The notes beneath the pieces were generated by a model. That model saw only the letters and a list, made by a program, of their open reading frames with translations. It was not told where the DNA came from and searched no databases. Positions 15,367 through 21,676 of a stretch of 22,927 nt of DNA are shown here, piece after piece. Numbering within the stretch: the first letter of the stretch is position 1; every line of letters begins with the position of its first letter. Source of the DNA: an uncultured Bacillota bacterium. GTDB lineage: Bacteria > Bacillota > Dehalobacteriia > UBA4068. The DNA lies in the NCBI GenBank assembly GCA_934271085.1, contig CAKQQU010000023.1, positions 1 through 22,927 on the forward strand, in the 5' to 3' direction. Made by a program: the position numbers and the translations under genes.

Positions 15367-15391
15367 CGGCTTGTAACAAAGCCGCTATTTT
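15361..15391 (+). terminator. Terminator of the nrd operon
   Basis: AAATAGCGGCTT (15361-15372) pairs with AAGCCGCTATTT (15379-15390), a 12-bp stem with a 6-base loop that contains the nrdG stop codon. The T-tract is short, so efficiency may be partial. Confidence 0.7.
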
Positions 15392-15420
15392 GCTATATTA
15401 AAACGATAAGGTGTATTTCA

Positions 15421-15446
15421 GCAAAAACAATTTGCCAATGAGCAAA
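15421..15446. promoter_or_regulatory. Alternating GCAAA/TTTGC half-sites before the redox operon
   Basis: GCAAA (15421-15425), TTTGC (15431-15435) and GCAAA (15442-15446) form two overlapping inverted repeats, 30 to 55 bases before the first gene of the redox operon. This could be an operator; no regulator is encoded next to it and no convincing -35/-10 pair was found here. Confidence 0.3.
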
Positions 15447-15475
15447 CCATTACAATAATCATGGAGGTAATAGTC

Positions 15476-15787
15476 ATGAGGATAGACCGGCACCCCATCA
15501 TCGATCTGGATCGGGGAGAAAAGGTAACGATTTACTACAATGGCCAGCCAGTAGAGGCTTATTCTAATGAAACTGTAGCTGCCGCCCTTTATGCGGCGGG
15601 TATACGTAAGCTTAATACTTCATCACAGCTGCATCGTCCCCGGGGCATTTTTTGCGCTATCGGTAATTGCGCAGGATGCTATATGACAGTTGACGGCGTA
15701 CCCAATATGCGAGTGTGCGTTATCAAATGCCGGGACGGCATGCAGGTGCAGGAACAGCAGCAGGGTAAAGGAGGCTTGCAGATATGA
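15476..15787 (+). CDS. [2Fe-2S] ferredoxin-like subunit of a multi-subunit dehydrogenase
   Basis: A 103-residue plant-type [2Fe-2S] domain protein (Fer2_4-like). C60, C65, C68 and C81 fit the CxxxxCxxC...C ligand pattern (GIFCAIGNCAGC and MRVC); C85 is extra. Such subunits correspond to HcnA, to the small subunits of octopine/nopaline oxidases, and to the N-terminal part of the sarcosine oxidase alpha subunit. I chose ATG 15476, which has GGAGG at 15463-15467, over the in-frame ATG at 15461 that overlaps that site. It is first of five genes whose ends overlap; the next gene starts at its stop (ATGA). Its role is inferred to be electron transfer between two flavin subunits. Confidence 0.85.
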   Translation: MRIDRHPIIDLDRGEKVTIYYNGQPVEAYSNETVAAALYAAGIRKLNTSSQLHRPRGIFCAIGNCAGCYMTVDGVPNMRVCVIKCRDGMQVQEQQQGKGGLQI

Positions 15788-16875
15788 AAAATACAGAGGT
15801 TCTGGTCATCGGCGGCGGCCCTGCCGGTATCAATGCGGCCTTGGCAGCCTCGCAGCTGGGGGCAAAAGTCCTGCTGTGCGAAAGGGACGGCAGTCTGGGC
15901 GGTCAGCTTATCAAGCAGTCCTGCAAGTTTTTCGGTAGCGAATATGCCGGGCTTAGGGGATTTGAGATCGGCGGCAGCCTGCTAAAGCAGATAGAAGCAG
16001 ATGATAATATCGAGGTTTGGCTGGATTGCACTGTTTTGGGCATTTATGATGACGGTGTGGTTACCTGCGACCTTCAGGGAAAACATGTCAAGGTCAAGCC
16101 GGAGCGTATCATCGTGGCCACCGGCGCTGCGGAAAAGCATCTGGCTTTTGCCGGCAATGATCTGCCCGGTGTTTTCAGCGCCGGGGCAGCCGAGACTCTT
16201 ATAGAGCAGGGTGTTAAACCTGCCCGGAGGGCGCTGATGGTAGGCGCCGGTAATATAGGACTTACAGTCAGTTATCAGATGAAGCAGGTAGGGGTGGATG
16301 TGGCTGCCGTGGTGGAGGCTATGCCCCGCATAGGCGGCTATTTGGTACATGCCGCCAGACTTCGCCGGGCCGGCGTGCCTATAATGACAGGCTATACCAT
16401 AGTGGAAGCTCACGGAAACGGCCAGGTGGAAGGCGCCTGCATTGCCAAGCTGGATGATAATGGCAAAGTCGTACCCGGGACGATGGAAAATATAGACTGC
16501 GACGCAGTATGCCTGGCAGTAGGGTTGAGCCCCCTGGCAGATCTGTGCTGGCAGGCCGGATGCAGAATGCGCTTTATCCGCGAGCTCAGCGGCCATGTTC
16601 CCCTGGTCAATGATGATCTGGAGACCAGCGTCAAGGGATTGTATGTGGCAGGTGATGTCAGCGGACTGGAGGAGGCCACCACTGCTTTGGGCGAAGGCCG
16701 GTTGGCCGGACTGGCTGCCGCTGCCAGCCTGGGATATGGAGCTGATCAGGCCGCGGCTTTAATGGATGAAGCAAGAGCGCAGCTGCAGGTATTGAGAGAA
16801 GGGCCTTTGAGTGCAAAGATCCGTAACGGGTTAGCCAAGGCTCAACTGGAAGGAGGCGTTGCTGATGTTGATTAA
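15784..16875 (+). CDS. NAD(P)/FAD-binding oxidoreductase subunit (HcnB / sarcosine oxidase alpha-like)
   Basis: A 363-residue two-dinucleotide-fold flavoprotein. GGGPAG (10-15) binds FAD; GAGNIG (154-159) begins the second, NAD(P)-type Rossmann fold; IIVATGAAEKHLAFAG and GLYVAGDVSGLEEATTALGEG are typical of the pyridine nucleotide-disulfide class. It resembles HcnB, OoxA/NoxA and the alpha subunits of hydroxyproline dehydrogenases. Whether it uses NAD(P)H or passes electrons to another carrier cannot be seen. It overlaps the preceding gene by four bases, and the next gene starts inside its last codons. It probably forms a complex with the products of the four neighbours. Confidence 0.87.
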   Translation: MKNTEVLVIGGGPAGINAALAASQLGAKVLLCERDGSLGGQLIKQSCKFFGSEYAGLRGFEIGGSLLKQIEADDNIEVWLDCTVLGIYDDGVVTCDLQGKHVKVKPERIIVATGAAEKHLAFAGNDLPGVFSAGAAETLIEQGVKPARRALMVGAGNIGLTVSYQMKQVGVDVAAVVEAMPRIGGYLVHAARLRRAGVPIMTGYTIVEAHGNGQVEGACIAKLDDNGKVVPGTMENIDCDAVCLAVGLSPLADLCWQAGCRMRFIRELSGHVPLVNDDLETSVKGLYVAGDVSGLEEATTALGEGRLAGLAAAASLGYGADQAAALMDEARAQLQVLREGPLSAKIRNGLAKAQLEGGVADVD

Positions 16876-17353
16876 GGATGGCGTTCCCGCCCCGGAGGAT
16901 CTGCAGACGGTTATCCCCAGCAAGGAAAGATTGGCCAAAGGGGCTGTTGCGGTAATAGAATGTTTTCAGGAAATTCCCTGCGATCATTGCTTTAAGGTAT
17001 GTCCCAATAAGGCAATTAGTATGGACGGGCTTCACGGTGTGCCAAAACTGAACGAAAACAGGTGCGTAGGCTGCGGTAATTGCCTTAACCAATGCCCTGG
17101 CCAGGCTATTTTCATTGTGGATATGTCGGATTCCCGGTTTGCCAAGATACGGTTCCCCTTTGAGTATCTGCCTCTTCCCAAGCCCGGTGAACAGGCCTGC
17201 GGTGTGGATCGGGAAGGCAGGGAACTGGGATGGTTTGAAGTAACTGAGGTAACAGCTCCTTTGGAGGCGGGCCGTACCCGTTCCATAACAGTTAAAGTTC
17301 CCCGGGAGCTGGCCCAGGAAGTAAGAAATATCAAGGCTGGAGGATATAGATAA
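16865..17353 (+). CDS. Dicluster ferredoxin-like [4Fe-4S] protein
   Basis: A 162-residue iron-sulfur protein. The second cluster motif is canonical: CVGCGNCLNQCP (C67, C70, C73, C77). The first is altered: C33, then C39, C42 and C46 followed by Pro, a Cx5Cx2Cx3CP spacing in which the first ligand would be displaced from its usual place; it may still hold a [4Fe-4S] cluster. The second half (about 85-162) is a non-cluster domain unknown to me, ending LAQEVRNIKAGGYR. The start is ATG 16865, with AGGAGG at 16851-16856. HcnABC systems do not have this separate subunit, so it may connect the complex to ferredoxin or another low-potential carrier. Confidence 0.85.
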   Translation: MLIKDGVPAPEDLQTVIPSKERLAKGAVAVIECFQEIPCDHCFKVCPNKAISMDGLHGVPKLNENRCVGCGNCLNQCPGQAIFIVDMSDSRFAKIRFPFEYLPLPKPGEQACGVDREGRELGWFEVTEVTAPLEAGRTRSITVKVPRELAQEVRNIKAGGYR

Positions 17354-17640
17354 TGGTGGACAAGACTATTATTTGCCGCTGCGAAGATATAACGAGGGAG
17401 CGTTTGCTGCAGGCTATTGCTGACGGTTGTGAGACTATTGATGAGATCAAGCGTGTTACCAGAGCGGGAATGGGTCCTTGCCAGGGACGAAACTGCCGTA
17501 TGCTGATAGCGCAGGAGCTCGCCTCAATTTACGGCCTTTCTGTTGAGGAAGTGCTGCAGCCAACTTTCCGCCCGCCTATGCGTCCGGTCAGCCTGGGCGC
17601 TTTGGCGGAAGCTGCAGGAGAGGACGGTGATCAGGAATGA
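17353..17640 (+). CDS. BFD-like [2Fe-2S]-binding protein
   Basis: A 95-residue protein of the bacterioferritin-associated ferredoxin-like domain family. C8 and C10 (CRCE) plus C43 and C48 (GPCQGRNC) form the CxC...CxxxxC ligand set. In sarcosine oxidase and HcnB-type proteins this domain is fused to the flavoprotein; here it is free-standing. The last 25 or so residues (from about 70), rich in Pro, Ala and Gly, are extra to the domain and may bind a partner. Its ATG shares a base with the previous stop (TAATG) and its own stop overlaps the next start (ATGA). Confidence 0.88.
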   Translation: MVDKTIICRCEDITRERLLQAIADGCETIDEIKRVTRAGMGPCQGRNCRMLIAQELASIYGLSVEEVLQPTFRPPMRPVSLGALAEAAGEDGDQE

Positions 17641-18800
17641 GAGGCAGCTATGAATATATCATTATCGGCGGCGGCATAGTGGGCACGTCTGTGGCCTTTG
17701 AGCTTGCCAAAAGAGGCAAACACAATATACTGCTTATTGAAAAGGAATATCTGGCATCCGGGGCTACCGGGCGCTGCGCCGCCGGCATCCGACAGCAGTG
17801 GGGTTCGCTGCTTAACGCCACTTTAGCTGTGGAAAGTACGGAGATTTTTGAAAACCTGGAAAAATATACCGGTTATAATTATTCCTGCGGGCTTAATCAG
17901 TCCGGCTATCTGCTGCTGGCCTATACGGAAAAGGAATGGGAGCAGTTCCAGAAAAATCTGGAAGTTCAACATAGCCTGGGCGTACCCTCTCATGTGGTGG
18001 ATCTGGAAAAAGATATTTACAAATATGTTCCTTTTATCAATACCGAGGGTCTGTACGGCGCAACTTTTTGTCAGAAGGATGGCCACGCCGATCCGTTCCA
18101 CTGCACCTTTGCCTATGCTTACGGAGCCAAGCGTTTGGGCGTTGAGATAATGACTTACACTACCGTTACCCGTTTGCTGACGGAAAACGGCAATATTACC
18201 GGGGTGCTTACCGATAAAGGAGAATTCCATGCGCCGGTGGTAATCAACTGTGCCAATGGCTGGGCGCCTGCTCTTTCCGCGCAGGTTGGTGATGAGATAC
18301 CCGTATTTCCCGAACGCCATCAGATCATGGTCAGCGAAGCGGTGGCTCCTCTGGGAGGCAATGGCGGTCCGATGCCTATGGTTATTTCTTTTAACAGAGG
18401 CTTTTATGTGCAGCAGTCGCCCCACGGCAGCCTGATAATGGGTATAGGCGAAAAAGAGCCGGTCAGTTTTAATCAGCGTTCTTCCTGGCAGTTTATGGAA
18501 AAGGCCGCCAAACTCATAACTGATACCCTTCCGGCCCTTAAACAGTTGCGCATCAGCCGCCAGTGGGCAGGTCTGTACGATATGAGCCCGGATCGCAGTC
18601 CTGTAATAGATTTTTCCCAAAATGCCCAGGGGCTGATAACTATTTGCGGATTTTCGGGGCATGGTTTCATGGTCGCACCCCGCACCGCTGTTTTGGTGGC
18701 CAATGCTTTGTGCGGCCAGCAGGATACCCTGGATATCAAGCGCTTTTCACTGGAGCGCTATCGTACCGGCGAGTTGCTGCTGGAACCTTCTGTGGTTTAA
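17637..18800 (+). CDS. FAD-dependent amino-acid dehydrogenase subunit (DadA / sarcosine oxidase beta-like)
   Basis: A 387-residue flavoenzyme of the D-amino-acid oxidase fold. GGGIVG (11-16) binds FAD, followed by SGATGRCAAGIRQQWG (41-56), a stretch typical of sarcosine oxidase beta and related dehydrogenases. GHGFMVAPRTA near the C-terminus completes the flavin site. It is the likely catalytic subunit, oxidising an amine or amino acid (sarcosine, proline, hydroxyproline or another N-alkyl or D-amino acid), with electrons leaving through the Fe-S and FAD subunits encoded upstream. The substrate cannot be told from sequence alone. It is the last gene of the operon, with a hairpin following at 18835-18865. 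Confidence 0.87.
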   Translation: MRGSYEYIIIGGGIVGTSVAFELAKRGKHNILLIEKEYLASGATGRCAAGIRQQWGSLLNATLAVESTEIFENLEKYTGYNYSCGLNQSGYLLLAYTEKEWEQFQKNLEVQHSLGVPSHVVDLEKDIYKYVPFINTEGLYGATFCQKDGHADPFHCTFAYAYGAKRLGVEIMTYTTVTRLLTENGNITGVLTDKGEFHAPVVINCANGWAPALSAQVGDEIPVFPERHQIMVSEAVAPLGGNGGPMPMVISFNRGFYVQQSPHGSLIMGIGEKEPVSFNQRSSWQFMEKAAKLITDTLPALKQLRISRQWAGLYDMSPDRSPVIDFSQNAQGLITICGFSGHGFMVAPRTAVLVANALCGQQDTLDIKRFSLERYRTGELLLEPSVV

Positions 18801-18834
18801 TTTCAAAGCTATTTATTTTTACAAACCCGCCTGA

Positions 18835-18865
18835 TGAAAAGCGAGGGTATGCTCCTCGCTTTTCA
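18835..18865 (+). terminator. Probable terminator of the redox operon
   Basis: TGAAAAGCGAGG (18835-18846) pairs with CCTCGCTTTTCA (18854-18865) across a 7-base loop. The T-tract is mostly within the stem, with five more T residues shortly after, so its strength is uncertain. Confidence 0.6.
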
Positions 18866-18897
18866 TTCGTTTTTCCTTATTTAGTCAGGATTTTTTC

Positions 18898-18926
18898 TTG
18901 TTGATGGGGCTGGCCGGTGTTATAAT
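18898..18926 (+). promoter_or_regulatory. Promoter of the HlyD-like/yggS/sepF cluster, predicted leaderless
   Basis: TTGTTG (-35; 18898-18903) is followed after 17 bases by a perfect TATAAT (-10; 18921-18926). The downstream ATG is at 18933, so transcription would start at or next to the start codon. Confidence 0.65.
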
Positions 18927-18932
18927 TTTGCC

Positions 18933-19961
18933 ATGGATATTATTGATATAAATGATGCAAAAAAGAAATATGCCCCCAAAAGGCGCTGGCGCTGGCCCAG
19001 GGTGATATTATGTGTTGCGGTTTTTATCATCCTGATTATGCTTATTTCCGCAGCAGTGCGTTATTTTTCTTATTTGGGGCTGCATCTTACGCCGGTTGAA
19101 CAGGCCAGGATAGAACTTACCATCCCGAGTAAGGTTGTGGTTATCCGTGCTGAAACTGTGGTCAGCGCGCCTACTGCCGGAGAATTCGTGCCGGCTGCTT
19201 CTGATGGGGAAAAAGTGCATAGCGGCACTTTGCTGGGAAATATTATTACGGAAACAGGAAGTAAATCGGTAACGGCAGACCGCAGCGGGCTGGTTTATTA
19301 TCAGTTGGATGGCTGGGAAGATGTACTTCTTGAGGACGAACTTCTTGCCATTGACTGGCCGGCGGTTTTTGACCGCATGTACGAGGATGAGCAGGCTGTT
19401 CAGCCTTTGACTGCAAAGCCGCATAATATAGGCAGCGACCGGCCGGTTGCCAGGATTGTGGATAATCTGGAGCCGGTATATCTTTGTGTGTATGTTGAGG
19501 AAGATGTCCGTTCATACCTTCATGATGATAAGCTGTACCTGCGTTTTCCGCAGATAGAAGGCGATACTGCGGTTATCAGGGCCGCCCTTGTCCTTGATGA
19601 CGAGTTGGAGGCTGCCGTACAGCAGAACGATGATTTGCCACTGTCGGATATTATACCGGAACAGACCCATTATCTTACCGCCAGAGTACTTAACGGTAAC
19701 AGTTATTTCGATACTTTCCGTTATGTAGACGCTACTGTGATAGGGGAGACTATTAGCGGTATTTCCGTACCGGTAAGCGCTCTTACAAATAATGAGGAAG
19801 ACGGCGCGGGAGTTTATGTAAGCAAACGTAAAACCCTGGAGTTCAGGGAAGTTACCGTCATTTATCAAAATGATGAAATAGCCATAGTTGACGGACTCAG
19901 CGCAACGGATATAGTTGCCGCTGATCCCCGCCATGCCCGGGCCGGCCAAAAAATATATTGA
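18933..19961 (+). CDS. HlyD-like (membrane fusion protein-type) envelope protein next to sepF
   Basis: A 342-residue protein with a basic cytoplasmic N-terminus (KKKYAPKRRWRWPR), one transmembrane segment (about 23-43) and a large outer domain. VVVIRAETVVSAPTAGEFVP followed by SDGEKVHSGTLLGNI looks like the first half of a barrel-sandwich hybrid as in HlyD/MFP adaptors. GVYVSKRKTLEFREVTVIYQ and IVDGLSATDIVAADP near the end resemble the beta-barrel and membrane-proximal domains of that family. No transporter gene is adjacent, and related genes occur before yggS-sepF in other Bacillota, so a structural or division-related role is possible. ATG 18933 is the only possible start before the membrane segment and has no ribosome binding site. 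Confidence 0.8.
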   Translation: MDIIDINDAKKKYAPKRRWRWPRVILCVAVFIILIMLISAAVRYFSYLGLHLTPVEQARIELTIPSKVVVIRAETVVSAPTAGEFVPAASDGEKVHSGTLLGNIITETGSKSVTADRSGLVYYQLDGWEDVLLEDELLAIDWPAVFDRMYEDEQAVQPLTAKPHNIGSDRPVARIVDNLEPVYLCVYVEEDVRSYLHDDKLYLRFPQIEGDTAVIRAALVLDDELEAAVQQNDDLPLSDIIPEQTHYLTARVLNGNSYFDTFRYVDATVIGETISGISVPVSALTNNEEDGAGVYVSKRKTLEFREVTVIYQNDEIAIVDGLSATDIVAADPRHARAGQKIY

Positions 19962-19970
19962 GGTGATCCA

Positions 19971-20663
19971 ATGACTATTGCAGAAAATATCGTGGAAGTT
20001 CAAAGAAAAATAGAAGAAGCTAAATCCCGCAGCGCCCATGCTGCCTCTGACGTACTGCTGCTGGCAGTGACCAAAACTCATCCGGTGGAGATGATAAAGG
20101 AAGCCGCTGATTTCGGGCTACGGGATTTCGGGGAGAACCGGGTGCAGGAGTTAAATTCCAAATATGATTTTTTCCCGGAAATAAACTGGCATCTTATAGG
20201 ACATCTGCAGACCAATAAGGTCAGACAGATAATAGGTCGAACAGTTTTGATCCATTCTCTGGACAGCATTAATCTGGCAGAAGAGATAGAAAAACGCAGC
20301 GCAGCCGCTGAATTGATAACCAACTGCCTGGTACAGATAAATATTGCCGAAGAGGAGACCAAAAGCGGTATTCACGAGGAGGAGCTGGCCGATTTTCTGA
20401 TTTCCATGGCCGACTATCCTCATATCAGAATTCAGGGTCTGATGACTATAGGCCCGCATGTAGAGGCGGCAGAGGAGATCAGGCCGGTTTTTGCCCAGCT
20501 GCGCAAGCTTTTTATCCGGGAAAAGGCAAAAAATATGTCCCACCTGGATCTTCGCTATCTTTCCATGGGGATGAGCTACGATTATGATATCGCTGTAGAA
20601 GAGGGCGCCAATATAGTCAGGGTAGGCAGCAGCATTTTCGGAGCCCGGAATTATAATCTATAG
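19971..20663 (+). CDS. yggS: PLP homeostasis protein YggS/PipY
   Basis: A 230-residue member of the YggS/PROSC (YlmE in Bacillus) family, a single-domain PLP-binding TIM barrel that helps control pyridoxal phosphate and amino-acid balance and has no known enzyme activity. The PLP lysine is K35 in LLAVTKTHP. FGENRVQEL, WHLIGHLQTNK, GLMTIGP and LSMGMSYDYDIAVEEGANIVRVGSSIFG are family signatures. The ribosome binding site (AGGTGATC) is an excellent match to the 16S tail and sits just before ATG 19971. The gene lies 9 bases after the HlyD-like gene and before sepF, a common arrangement in Bacillota. Confidence 0.95.
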   Translation: MTIAENIVEVQRKIEEAKSRSAHAASDVLLLAVTKTHPVEMIKEAADFGLRDFGENRVQELNSKYDFFPEINWHLIGHLQTNKVRQIIGRTVLIHSLDSINLAEEIEKRSAAAELITNCLVQINIAEEETKSGIHEEELADFLISMADYPHIRIQGLMTIGPHVEAAEEIRPVFAQLRKLFIREKAKNMSHLDLRYLSMGMSYDYDIAVEEGANIVRVGSSIFGARNYNL

Positions 20664-20794
20664 ATATAAATATTGAGATTTTTATGGTATAAATGCCATT
20701 TTTTATGGGTATTTGCTGTATATCAGCAGGAAATGGTATATCTTAAGGAGAAGTATAACCAGAATATTTTATTTTTAAGGAAGGAGACAGATCA

Positions 20795-21292
20795 ATGGCT
20801 GGTTTTATGGATAAGGTCGGCGATTTTTTCTTTAAGAACGAAGAGGATATTGAGGAATATAATGATTTTGATGAATCTGCTGTCGGTAATAACGGAAAGA
20901 AATCAGCAGAGCCTAAAAAGGCTGCCAAAAAGCCCAATCTTATCAGCGTCCCTGCCAGAGGGAAAAATTCCGATAATCTGGAAATAGTTCTTTTTAAGGC
21001 AGTGACCTATGATGATATGCAGGAGATAGCCCGTCAGATAAAAGAAAGAAAGATCGCTGTGGTAAATTTTGAAGATATGGATAAAGCTGTTGCCCAGAGA
21101 ATGGTTGATTTCCTTTCCGGCGCGGTCTTTGCTTTGGATGGCGTTCCCCGCAAAGTTTCCGGCGGTACATTTATTTTCAGTTCTGCCCAGGTTGATGTCA
21201 GCGGCCAGATAATGGATGGCGACAGCAGCTTTGATGCGGAAGATTTTACCGGCGACGAAAGGTTTTCTTCCAATCAGTGGCTTCGTTCCTAA
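20795..21292 (+). CDS. sepF: Cell division protein SepF
   Basis: A 165-residue FtsZ-binding protein. The N-terminal MAGFMDKVGDFFF is the amphipathic membrane-targeting helix. A charged, lysine-rich linker (about 18-55) follows. The conserved SepF core starts at LEIVLFKAVTYDDMQEIARQ and includes VVNFEDMDKAVAQRMVDFLSGAVFALDG and a GGTFIFSS strand, which form the ring-making, FtsZ-tail-binding domain. The tail (about 135-165) is acidic. GGAAGGAG precedes ATG 20795. A gap of 131 bases after yggS holds an AT-rich stretch without a convincing promoter or terminator. yggT follows 25 bases downstream. Confidence 0.94.
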   Translation: MAGFMDKVGDFFFKNEEDIEEYNDFDESAVGNNGKKSAEPKKAAKKPNLISVPARGKNSDNLEIVLFKAVTYDDMQEIARQIKERKIAVVNFEDMDKAVAQRMVDFLSGAVFALDGVPRKVSGGTFIFSSAQVDVSGQIMDGDSSFDAEDFTGDERFSSNQWLRS

Positions 21293-21302
21293 CAGGTGAA
21301 AT

Positions 21303-21309
21303 AAGGAGG
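21303..21309 (+). promoter_or_regulatory. Shine-Dalgarno that fixes the non-ATG start of yggT
   Basis: AAGGAGG at 21303-21309 lies 8 bases before ATT 21318. No ATG, GTG or TTG is in the yggT frame after it, so it points to ATT as the initiation codon. Confidence 0.6.
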
Positions 21310-21317
21310 TCGTAAAT

Positions 21318-21581
21318 ATTACTGCAATAACCATAATCAGGACGATCTTCAATGTTTATTATGCCCTTATCGTTATCCGGGTCATCTTTTCCTGGATACG
21401 GGTAAACGACAATTTTTTCACCAGGTTTATATATGAAACCACAGAACCGGTACTGGGGCTTTTTCGCAGGCTGATCCCGCCGCGCCCCAGCTTCCCCATT
21501 GATTTTTCTCCTATTCTGGCTTTCATAGTTTTACAGCTTCTTGAATCGATCATTATCAGAGCGGTACTGGCTATAATATGA
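21318..21581 (+). CDS. yggT: YggT/YlmG family membrane protein with an ATT start codon
   Basis: An 87-residue protein with two membrane segments (about 4-28 and 63-86). NVYYALIVIRVIFSWI, ETTEPVLGLFRRLIPP and DFSPILAFIVLQLL are the YggT (YlmG) family signatures. The family affects membrane protein or division-site organisation and osmotic tolerance. The frame contains no ATG, GTG or TTG codon; the first is ATT 21318, preceded by a perfect AAGGAGG 8 bases upstream. I therefore assign ATT initiation, as known for infC and pcnB in E. coli. The gene ends at TGA 21579-21581. Its place between sepF and ileS matches the ylm cluster, though ylmH and divIVA are missing. Confidence 0.85.
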   Translation: MTAITIIRTIFNVYYALIVIRVIFSWIRVNDNFFTRFIYETTEPVLGLFRRLIPPRPSFPIDFSPILAFIVLQLLESIIIRAVLAII

Positions 21582-21591
21582 TTTTTGTACT

Positions 21592-21629
21592 TTCGCCGTA
21601 GGATAGCCCATTGGCCGGCCTATGGCGAA
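21592..21629 (+). other. Strong hairpin in the yggT-ileS gap
   Basis: TTCGCC-G-TAGG (21592-21602) pairs with CCTA-T-GGCGAA (21619-21629) through an 11-bp stem with one G-U pair; an inner GCC/GGC stem with loop CATT (606-615 of the 21000s) closes the top. It is followed by a weak run (CATTTTATC), so it may be an attenuator or processing site. No T-box sequence is present. Confidence 0.5.
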
Positions 21630-21676
21630 TATCATTTTATCAATAAATAATCACTGAGAAAGGCAAAGGTGTTACA

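Noticed and set aside
17823..18662. A 279-codon antisense frame within the DadA-like gene.
   Set aside because: It overlaps a strongly supported flavoprotein gene and has no recognisable features; it is a shadow frame.
20664..20794. Promoter or terminator between yggS and sepF (TTGCTG with TATATC at 18 bases; a short TGCTG/CAGCA repeat).
   Set aside because: Both elements are weak and the gap is AT-rich; co-transcription with yggS explains the arrangement as well.
21582..21676. T-box riboswitch before ileS.
   Set aside because: The gap is only 95 bases and contains no T-box consensus (AGGGTGGNACCGCG) or specifier stem; only a simple hairpin is seen.
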